12,925 nucleotides of DNA from Verrucomicrobia subdivision 3 bacterium UBA693 (GTDB lineage: Bacteria > Verrucomicrobiota > Verrucomicrobiia > Limisphaerales > UBA8199), in the NCBI GenBank assembly GCA_002298785.1, contig DBMR01000065.1:1-12925 (forward strand), given 5' to 3'. How positions within the stretch are numbered: position 1 is the first letter of the stretch; every line of letters starts with the position of its first letter. The notes under the pieces are model-generated. The model searched no databases. It was not told the DNA's origin and worked only from the letters and a program-made list of their open reading frames with translations. The translations under genes were made by a program, and so were the position numbers. This document shows positions 7,783-12,925 of the stretch, piece by piece.

Positions 7783-10700
7783 CTACCTCAATGGCGTGAA
7801 CACTTTCAGCCCACCGGTAGTCCCCAAGTCATTTGCCGATTTGTAAGTTGTCCAATCGGACTCTCCGTTGACGGCGTCATAGATGGCATTCCCGTTCCAA
7901 TCCTCGACCGCATCCGGGATCCCGTCGCCATCGAGGTCGGCGGGTGCGCGGACAGACCGTTTCCCCGCGTAGTCCCAGTCCACCGTGCCGCCATTCAACG
8001 TGAACGCCACGCCCACCACCGTTTTGCCGACTAGGTTCACATCGCGGGCTGGAACTTCCAAACGCACCCAAGCATTGGTGACCGGCAACGCCCCAATGTA
8101 ACGGCGGCTGCCCCAGCCGCTGATCTGGTCAGAGCCCCAATAGGCGCGATGGTACCAGTAGGTCGAGTCGCTCGCCTGCCATTGGAGCATCAATTCTCCG
8201 GGCAGGTTCGTGTAGCCTAGCCGCACATAGACGAAGAAGACGTCCTCCGACCCAAAGGTAAGCGTGGACGTGGCGTTTTCGAAGTAATGCTGGTGGATGC
8301 CGTTGTAAAGGTCGGAGCGATGGAACTGCGAACCGGCGGCAGGGGAAGGAGTGGTGAGCCATGACCAGGTGTCATTTACGACCAAAGGCTGCGCGCCCGT
8401 GGGCAGCGGCGAATCGTTCACCCAAGGGGTGTTAATCGCAGGCTCACCAAGGGCGACATAGTGGTAGCCGATACTTACGGTGTTCGTGCCGGCCTTGCGC
8501 TGTTCGACCCCGGTGGTGAAGTGGTAGAGCCCCAGGTTGGTGGCGGAGGTGCTTCCCGCGTGGATCAAGGCGCTGTTGGTCGGCAGGTAATACCGGCCCA
8601 GTGGCCCGGTCTCAAACGGCACCGTGCCGATGCGATCATGGGTGCCGGAGGGAGAGAGCCGTCCGTCGCAGCCGGAATAGGCGTTATAGTCATTCGTGAA
8701 AGCTCCGATTACATTCGTAAACGCGATGTTCTGAAAGATGGTATCCTGGAAAGTCCAAACTCCCGAGGCAGTGTGGTACAACAGACATTCGCCTCCAACA
8801 ATGGTGCAATTCTGAAAAACGGGATTCTCCTCCTGGCCAACCGAATCGTCGTCGATGGAGACGTACACGCCACTGAGCAGACTGTTGGTGAAGCGCACGT
8901 CGGGGCGGAGAGTGTAAATCTGCCCCCCGCTCAGCTCACAATCCCTGAATGTCATCCCGAATGGGACGGCCTCAAGATCGAGGTGTTTGGAGCCGCGCCC
9001 CAGCATTGACCATTTAGCGAAACGGAACTCACCGGCCCCACCCGTGGCACCAGTCCAATTGGCGGTAATAGCACTGCCTTGCCCATTCCACACTGAAATG
9101 GGATTCTCCTGCACAGTGTCGTAACGCACGATTTGGATGGGGAGGGAAGGCGTGCCGTTCGCCAGCAATTTGGCGCCAGGTGATAGTCCGATGCCATAGG
9201 TGCCAAAGGTGGCCAGAGCCGTCCCGGGCAGGACGGTAACAGTGTAGCCGGAAGGAATGCGCATTTGACGTATGGCGTAATCCAAGACGGGATAATGGTA
9301 CCCCCTGTCGGGCGTTCCCGAGTCTCGCTCGGCTTGAGGAGCGAAGAGGGTGTCCATTGAGAGCATGGAATTGGAAATGACCAGGGGTGGTTGGGTGGTC
9401 ATTTGCTTCAGGTCCGCCAGGAGCGACCCGTGGATGTTCGTACTGCCAGCGTGCCTTTGATCGCTATCGGCCTTTAAGTAGTAACCTCCAGCCCCGACCG
9501 GGGTGAACCAATCGGTTCCGGAACTCGTTTGTCCGCAGTTGCTGAAAATGAAGGATGAATTCAGATTGGTAATGCCACTGAGCAGGCAGTTGGTGAAGGT
9601 AACGAAGTTGGCTGAAAAGTAGTTCGTTACGAGGGTGCCACAACGATCCGCCGTGGCGTTTTGCATCCTTGTGCTTCCAGTCGCGGATACTACGGTGCCG
9701 CAGTCGGTGAATAGGGTGTTGAAGAAGTTGGCGACTGACGCGGACGATTGCACGGCAATCCCGCAGTTTACAAACTGGCAGTGCCACCATTCATTGCCTA
9801 ATCCACTCAGCACCGAAGCTCCGACCCCGGCATAGGCAAAGCGCAGGTTCTGGAAGGTGTTCTGCGCGTCGCTTGCGTCCTCCAACCATGTTCCCAAGGC
9901 TCGTTGCGGGGTCCCAGTGCTGCCGTCTACAGTAATGCCGGAAGAGTTATCATGCATTGAGGTGAGCAAAGCCGGGGCGTATCGGGTAGTGCGACAGGCA
10001 AGCGGACCGGAGAAGGTGATCTTCGCCTGGGCGGTATTGGTAAATTTGATCACGGCTCCCGATTCAATCGCAAAAAATCCATCCACATGATATGGGCCTT
10101 CGACGAGATATGTCTCTCCGGCACTGAGCGTTACGTTTGTGGCGCTGTTTCGTAAGTAGTAATCCAAGAGAAAGCCTGATCGTTCTTGGCTCGTGGCTTT
10201 GGTTAACAGTACTGGCTGACTCGCGTTTCTGACGGCGACTTTCATTCCCGGCATCGCTTGGCCGGATACGCGATTGCGATCCGCTCGGGCGACTTGGGTG
10301 CGCTTTCCGGGAACTGTGACCGAGGCTTGGTGTGTTTTCATTTCTTTCGCCACGTCGGAGGCCCGCAGTTCCTCAATCAGAATCATCCGGCCTTCGGCGT
10401 GGATGATACGTTTGGACACCCGGAATGAGCGCTCTCCCTTTGCTTGCGGCGTGAGACCGAAGGCCCGTCCGGCACCCATCCGCATTGTTCCACCAAAGTA
10501 ATATGTGAAATCGGCGGTTTGCTTTTGGGGTAACTCCGCTTCGAGCAAGGGTGCGGGACGGTTGGTGGCGGTCATGATCGCTGTCTCCTGCGCTGGTTCG
10601 CCGGTTTCGTATAACTCGCTCAGTAATTGGAGCTTAACGTCGGGGCCAAATCCCCACCGTGCGGGGTCTGGCGGGGTATCGCGGAATAACAGATCACATT

Positions 10701-11223
10701 CAAATCCTCCCCGGGAATATGTTGCCACGATATCAGCCTGCAATTCGTCGAAGGCGTCCCGCCAGATGATCGAATTGCCGGTGTCGAGCAACTCCCCGGT
10801 GCAGTCTTTCAACTCCGCCAGGATGACGCTATTGGTTCCATCGCTATACCCGATGGCGAGGGGGCGCGTTTTGAGCTTCACTCCATCGGGAGTGGTCACT
10901 TCCATTGGGTAATTGCAGAGGTCCGCTGGCAGCACGACTGAGTGAGCCGCCCCCCGACCGAACGCCCCGGAGGAATCAGGCAGCAGTTCGAGCGTTTCGT
11001 GCGCTAGAACCCAGCGTCCTTCCCGCCAAACGTTCATTCCCGCCGCAAGCGCGATGTATCGTTCGGTCTGCCTTGTCACCCGGCCGTTCGGCAGGACTTG
11101 TTCAATCGTCCGCTGCATTACGCGGTGGTGGGGTCCGGTTTCCACCGCCTGGAAGTCTCCAGCCAAGGCAGCGCTCGCGAGGGTGAAAGAGCAAATTACG
11201 ACGCTGGGAAATGTGGTTTTCAT
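7783..11223 (-). CDS. Large secreted beta-helix protein, likely partner of the RHS protein
   Basis: This encodes 1146 residues. A clear signal peptide ends in 'ALA/GD' (cut after Ala21). Residues 22-330 form an unassigned N-terminal domain with motifs such as 'NVWREGRWVLAHETLELL'. From about 370 to 930 there are repeated short beta-strand turns ending in N or C, such as 'QFVNCGIAVQ', 'LFTDCGTVV' and 'TFTNCLLSGI', typical of a right-handed parallel beta-helix. Residues about 945-1089 form a separate beta-rich domain with 'IHQHYF', 'LMLQW', 'HRAYWG' and 'VRLEVPA'; it resembles a domain I associate with RHS-linked secreted proteins and may bind carbohydrate. Residues 1096-1124 hold 'DLDGDGIPDAVEDWNGNAIYD', a thrombospondin type-3-like calcium site. 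No Shine-Dalgarno site precedes ATG 11223. The gene ends 39 bases before the RHS gene. No catalytic residues are evident, so a structural, adhesive or glycan-binding role fits better than a lyase. Confidence 0.88.
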   Translation of the reverse strand: MKTTFPSVVICSFTLASAALAGDFQAVETGPHHRVMQRTIEQVLPNGRVTRQTERYIALAAGMNVWREGRWVLAHETLELLPDSSGAFGRGAAHSVVLPADLCNYPMEVTTPDGVKLKTRPLAIGYSDGTNSVILAELKDCTGELLDTGNSIIWRDAFDELQADIVATYSRGGFECDLLFRDTPPDPARWGFGPDVKLQLLSELYETGEPAQETAIMTATNRPAPLLEAELPQKQTADFTYYFGGTMRMGAGRAFGLTPQAKGERSFRVSKRIIHAEGRMILIEELRASDVAKEMKTHQASVTVPGKRTQVARADRNRVSGQAMPGMKVAVRNASQPVLLTKATSQERSGFLLDYYLRNSATNVTLSAGETYLVEGPYHVDGFFAIESGAVIKFTNTAQAKITFSGPLACRTTRYAPALLTSMHDNSSGITVDGSTGTPQRALGTWLEDASDAQNTFQNLRFAYAGVGASVLSGLGNEWWHCQFVNCGIAVQSSASVANFFNTLFTDCGTVVSATGSTRMQNATADRCGTLVTNYFSANFVTFTNCLLSGITNLNSSFIFSNCGQTSSGTDWFTPVGAGGYYLKADSDQRHAGSTNIHGSLLADLKQMTTQPPLVISNSMLSMDTLFAPQAERDSGTPDRGYHYPVLDYAIRQMRIPSGYTVTVLPGTALATFGTYGIGLSPGAKLLANGTPSLPIQIVRYDTVQENPISVWNGQGSAITANWTGATGGAGEFRFAKWSMLGRGSKHLDLEAVPFGMTFRDCELSGGQIYTLRPDVRFTNSLLSGVYVSIDDDSVGQEENPVFQNCTIVGGECLLYHTASGVWTFQDTIFQNIAFTNVIGAFTNDYNAYSGCDGRLSPSGTHDRIGTVPFETGPLGRYYLPTNSALIHAGSTSATNLGLYHFTTGVEQRKAGTNTVSIGYHYVALGEPAINTPWVNDSPLPTGAQPLVVNDTWSWLTTPSPAAGSQFHRSDLYNGIHQHYFENATSTLTFGSEDVFFVYVRLGYTNLPGELMLQWQASDSTYWYHRAYWGSDQISGWGSRRYIGALPVTNAWVRLEVPARDVNLVGKTVVGVAFTLNGGTVDWDYAGKRSVRAPADLDGDGIPDAVEDWNGNAIYDAVNGESDWTTYKSANDLGTTGGLKVFTPLR

Positions 11224-11264
11224 AGGAAAATCGGCGGCGGGTGTTTCGGTGCGCGGGAAAGATT

Positions 11265-11318
11265 TTATGCAGGCTTTATGGCCAGGGGGAAACTCGAACT
11301 GGTGGCGCTAATTAACAT
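11265..11318 (-). CDS. 17-residue upstream ORF with a strong ribosome binding site
   Basis: On the - strand, GAGGAG lies 7 bases before ATG 11318 and opens a short frame, 'MLISATSSSFPLAIKPA', that stops at 11265. This is 41 bases before the start of the beta-helix gene, which itself lacks a visible Shine-Dalgarno site. It may be a leader peptide controlling or coupling translation of the block, or the SD-like sequence may be chance. The peptide has no attenuator-like run of a single amino acid. Confidence 0.3.
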   Translation of the reverse strand: MLISATSSSFPLAIKPA

Positions 11319-11428
11319 GTGTATCTCCTCGGTTACTTGTCGTCCTGCCGTTTCTGTTTAGCCGGTCTTTTCATTAGTCCGTTCGCTTAGGGTTTCCAAA
11401 CGATTACATAACCCTTTCGTCACTTGAC

Positions 11429-11441
11429 ACCAGTCACTGGT
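11429..11441. promoter_or_regulatory. 13-bp palindrome ACCAGT-C-ACTGGT
   Basis: Perfect 6-bp arms surround one central base, as in a dimeric regulator site. It overlaps the last base of a consensus TTGACA hexamer (11424-11429, + strand) and lies about 205 bases upstream of the beta-helix gene. No second copy was found in the window, and no well-spaced -10 follows the TTGACA; the nearest good match, TATAAC at 11457-11462, is 27 bases away. Operator function is a guess. Confidence 0.3.
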
Positions 11442-11542
11442 AAAACTCAAGCTCCATATAACGATTTAATACCGATTTCAGTAAACGTTACTTAGACTAT
11501 TGCGTCACCTAATTTTTGCTCTGTAAATTGGAGGAGGTGATC

Positions 11543-11711
11543 GTGAAATTATGGACCGATATCGGGTTTTGGAGAGGGGAGGCGTCGTCAGGTCACTCTG
11601 GCACTCAAGCCTAAGGGGAACCAACGCGCCGGTCGCAGGCCGATTGCAGAGTTCCTCGCTATCCGAAAATTGACCAGTCTCGAGGGGCACGGCATGAACG
11701 GTATCGTGTGA
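11543..11711 (+). pseudogene. Possible decayed start of an IS21 IstA-like transposase
   Basis: A near-perfect ribosome binding site (GGAGGAGGTGATC, 11530-11542) directly precedes GTG 11543, which opens only a 23-residue frame, 'MKLWTDIGFWRGEASSG...'. If one shifts frame after GEA near 11583, the reading continues as 'RRQVTLALKPKGNQRAGRR' and on to a stop at 11709-11711. The combined pattern (LWTDI, then GEAS, then RRQV) recalls the N-terminus of IS21-family IstA proteins. The match is short and needs a frameshift, and no terminal repeats or istB were seen. A genuine tiny peptide with a strong ribosome binding site is the alternative. Confidence 0.25.
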
Positions 11712-11807
11712 TTGATCTTTGCAACGACTCCGGAGGATCGCTTAAAATGACGAAGTTGACCAGGTGGCTTTCGTCAACGTTCCCGATACCCAGCCATGGG
11801 GAATGTC

Positions 11808-12065
11808 TCAGGTCTTGGACTTCGGGATAGCCTCGCGGGCTTTCCTGATGATCACCGCCAGATCTACGCCAATGCCGTCGGCAATCCGCAAAGCAGTTTC
11901 GAGAGACGGCCGGCGCAGTCCTCGCTCCACGTAACCCACCATCTGCTGGGAAATTCCACTGCGTTGCTCCACGGCGTATTTGGTTAACCCTCGCCGAATC
12001 CGCTCGTCGCGCAGCAAGCGGACAATGCGTTCGCTCGTTTCGGCATAGGATCGCTGCGTCTTCAC
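11808..12065 (-). CDS. XRE-family helix-turn-helix transcriptional regulator
   Basis: This encodes 85 residues, almost all one Cro/CI-type HTH domain (about 12-72). Helix 2 is 'TKYAVEQRSG' (28-37) and the recognition helix is 'SQQMVGYVERG' (39-49), followed by 'RRPSLETALRIADGIGV', the standard closing helices of the family. There is no C-terminal effector domain, so it is probably a small DNA-binding repressor. The start is GTG 12065: the frame closes upstream at 12096-12098 and the HTH needs nearly the whole N-terminus. A TATTTT hexamer ends only 6 bases before the GTG, and the AGGGG next to the start is too close for a normal Shine-Dalgarno site. It diverges from the 80-residue gene across about 60 bases, which suggests it controls its neighbours and itself. 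Confidence 0.92.
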   Translation of the reverse strand: MKTQRSYAETSERIVRLLRDERIRRGLTKYAVEQRSGISQQMVGYVERGLRRPSLETALRIADGIGVDLAVIIRKAREAIPKSKT

Positions 12066-12071
12066 CCCTAA

Positions 12072-12119
12072 AAAATAGGCGTGAATCGGATTGACTTAAT
12101 ACAACACTACTGTTACGTA
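12072..12119. promoter_or_regulatory. Overlapping divergent promoters for the XRE gene and the three-cysteine gene
   Basis: On the + strand, TTGACT (12091-12096) is followed by 17 bases and TACGTA (12114-12119), with an extended -10 TG at 12111-12112. Transcription would begin at about 12125-12127, that is, at ATG 12126. On the - strand, TATTTT (12072-12077) lies 6 bases before GTG 12065, although no good -35 is visible for it. Both messages would have almost no 5' leader. The -10 TACGTA matches consensus poorly on its own, so the extended TG and the -35 carry the case. Confidence 0.4.
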
Positions 12120-12125
12120 TTGGTC

Positions 12126-12368
12126 ATGAAGTTCATCAAGCGCCTGGGTCCAGACCCGCATGAAAATGGCGCCAGTAGTCTTGGCTGTCATGGCTGCCCG
12201 GATATCTGGGAACTCGACAATGGTGATTTTGCCGTTATCGGTGCTGACATTACCGGTGCCGCCTCCAACCTGCCGCCCTCTGCCGGTTGTGCTCCCGATG
12301 AACGCATGGTGAGAGTTCCACGGCGGACGCTCGTTCTTGCCAAGGCTGATATCCCCGACCGGGTTTAA
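12126..12368 (+). CDS. 80-residue conserved-looking protein of unknown function with three cysteines
   Basis: The frame can be extended to a GTG at 12081, but ATG 12126 ('MKFIKRLGPDP') is preferred: the added 15 residues look non-coding and would overlap the promoter. Recognisable parts are 'LGCHGCPDIWELDNGDFAVIG' (Cys21, Cys24, about 19-39), 'GCAPDERMVRVPR' (Cys55) and a C-terminal 'LAKADIP'. I recall short bacterial proteins with a CPD-[IV]-W-E-L / GDFAVIG / GC-x-PDER-x-V-x-[IV]-PR pattern, often near HTH regulators, with no assigned function. No signal peptide or membrane helix is seen. The CxxC plus a distant Cys could bind metal or form a disulphide, but this is speculation. It diverges from the XRE gene and lies 47 bases before the membrane-anchored gene. 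Confidence 0.85.
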   Translation: MKFIKRLGPDPHENGASSLGCHGCPDIWELDNGDFAVIGADITGAASNLPPSAGCAPDERMVRVPRRTLVLAKADIPDRV

Positions 12369-12382
12369 TCTCCCTGTCCTTT

Positions 12383-12412
12383 CCCAATCTACCTACGCGT
12401 GGTACGATTGGG
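12383..12412. promoter_or_regulatory. Inverted repeat over the -10 of the 159-residue gene, candidate operator
   Basis: CCCAATC (12383-12389) is the exact reverse complement of GATTGGG (12406-12412). Just inside it, TACC (12390-12393) pairs with GGTA (12401-12404), leaving one bulged base and a 7-base centre (TACGCGT). The right arm overlaps an extended -10, TG-g-TACGAT (12400-12408), 7 bases before ATG 12416. The placement fits a repressor site. It could also be an RNA hairpin closing the preceding gene, but no T-run follows. Confidence 0.45.
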
Positions 12413-12415
12413 TCC

Positions 12416-12895
12416 ATGGAAGTGCTGCGCTGGCTAGCTGCAAACTGGTTCAATATCCTTAGCGCCGTTGGTATTATCGGCGGCCTTTTCTTTACAGCGG
12501 TTTCCTTACGTTCGGAAACCAAAACTCGGCAAATCTCCAACCAGCTTGCGATGACGGCGAACCATCGGGAGGTCTGGAAAGAACTTTTCCACCGACCGGA
12601 ATTGGCTCGGGTAATTGACGCCTCGGCTGATCTGTCAAATCAGGCGATCACCGCTCAGGAACAGGAGTTCGTAAACCTGGTTGTCCTCCAGACGAGCAGT
12701 GTTTACGAGGCGCTTAAGGACGGACTGGTCATCAAACAAGAAGGCCTGCGTCAGGATGTAGGCTCATTCTTCTCGCTCCCGATCCCGAAGGCGGTGTGGG
12801 AGAAAATGAAGATCTACCAAAATGCTGACTTTGTGGTGTTCATTGAAAAGTGCCGGGAGGAAAGGGCTGGAAAAACTGATTCAGGCCACCTTTGA
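12416..12895 (+). CDS. Membrane-anchored conserved-looking protein of unknown function
   Basis: This encodes 159 residues. One N-terminal transmembrane helix, 'WFNILSAVGIIGGLFFTAVS' (about 11-30), is followed by basic residues (Arg32, Lys36, Arg38), placing the rest in the cytoplasm. The soluble part is helical: 'ANHREVWKELFHRPELARVI' (about 48-67), then 'SSVYEALKDGLVI' and 'FFSLPIPKAVWEKMK' (to about 133). I recall similar single-helix proteins of about this size from diverse bacteria, with no known function and no named domain I can assign. There is no visible Shine-Dalgarno site before ATG 12416; the nearby -10-like element suggests its own leaderless promoter, although read-through from the 80-residue gene 47 bases upstream is likely as well. 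The complete C-terminus lies inside the window. Confidence 0.87.
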   Translation: MEVLRWLAANWFNILSAVGIIGGLFFTAVSLRSETKTRQISNQLAMTANHREVWKELFHRPELARVIDASADLSNQAITAQEQEFVNLVVLQTSSVYEALKDGLVIKQEGLRQDVGSFFSLPIPKAVWEKMKIYQNADFVVFIEKCREERAGKTDSGHL

Positions 12896-12925
12896 TGGTT
12901 TGTTGTCTCGGATCCATGGAAGGGA

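Larger units (their letters stand above)
11224..11807. other. Intergenic region between the RHS block and the XRE gene
   Basis: About 585 bases hold no solid gene. This must contain the start site for the leftward beta-helix/RHS/membrane-protein block. A weak - strand candidate promoter lies near 11405-11431 (GTGTCA, 16 bases, TGTAAT). The region is visibly more AT-rich from 11390 to 11550 than the genes on either side. It also contains the palindrome, the upstream ORF and the possible transposase remnant listed separately. A 6-bp repeat, GTTGAC (11755-11760) with GTCAAC (11773-11778), lies just downstream of the XRE gene and is at best a weak terminator. Confidence 0.5.

Noticed and set aside
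8461..9009. 182-codon + strand frame opposite the beta-helix gene
   Set aside because: Antisense to a gene with signal peptide, repeats and domains; no independent evidence of coding.
11424..11462. Full + strand sigma-70 promoter using the perfect TTGACA
   Set aside because: The nearest good -10 (TATAAC) is 27 bases away, too far for normal spacing.
11530..11542. Resemblance of the - strand to the 3' end of 16S rRNA (ATCACCTCCT)
   Set aside because: This is simply the complement of a strong Shine-Dalgarno sequence; no other rRNA sequence adjoins it.
11747..11830. 27-codon + strand ORF with GGAGG ten bases upstream
   Set aside because: Short, runs into the end of the XRE gene on the other strand, and has no recognisable features.
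12250..12540. 96-codon - strand frame
   Set aside because: It overlaps two better-supported + strand genes and its translation is Arg-rich without motifs.

Overview
The window looks like chromosomal or accessory DNA of a Gram-negative, PVC-type bacterium, most likely Verrucomicrobiota. This is an inference from gene style, not from a marker gene. The signs are a very large Sec-exported RHS/YD-repeat protein paired with a large exported beta-helix protein, few recognisable Shine-Dalgarno sites, and moderately high GC. No rRNA, tRNA, CRISPR array or intact insertion sequence was seen.

Layout, left to right. (1) 1-1054 (+) is the 3' part of a gene for a papain/C39-like thiol-peptidase-type protein; its reading frame is open to the left edge, so the N-terminus is missing. 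(2) 1157-11223 (-) is a tight three-gene block. It is transcribed leftwards from the 11224-11807 intergenic region, in the order: a secreted 1146-residue beta-helix protein, a secreted 2068-residue RHS protein, and a 121-residue three-helix membrane protein. The internal gaps are only 39 and 14 bases. (3) 11224-11807 is about 585 bases without a solid gene. It holds a 13-bp palindrome, a 17-codon upstream ORF with a good ribosome binding site, and what may be a decayed transposase start. (4) 11808-12895 is a compact regulatory module: a GTG-started XRE-type repressor (-), diverging from an 80-residue three-cysteine protein of unknown function (+) and a 159-residue membrane-anchored protein (+).

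How the genes may work together. The RHS protein has the architecture of a polymorphic toxin: signal peptide, long YD-repeat shell, RHS-associated core, then a divergent tail of about 146 residues with a hydrophobic stretch and a His/Asn-Asn motif domain. The small membrane protein directly after it sits where an immunity gene would be. The beta-helix protein carries a C-terminal beta-sandwich-like domain and a calcium-type DxDGDG repeat, and may be a co-secreted surface partner. At the right, the three small genes seem to share promoter elements placed so close to their start codons that the messages may be leaderless. An inverted repeat over one of these promoters could be the operator for the XRE protein. 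All functional links are inferred from position and motif.
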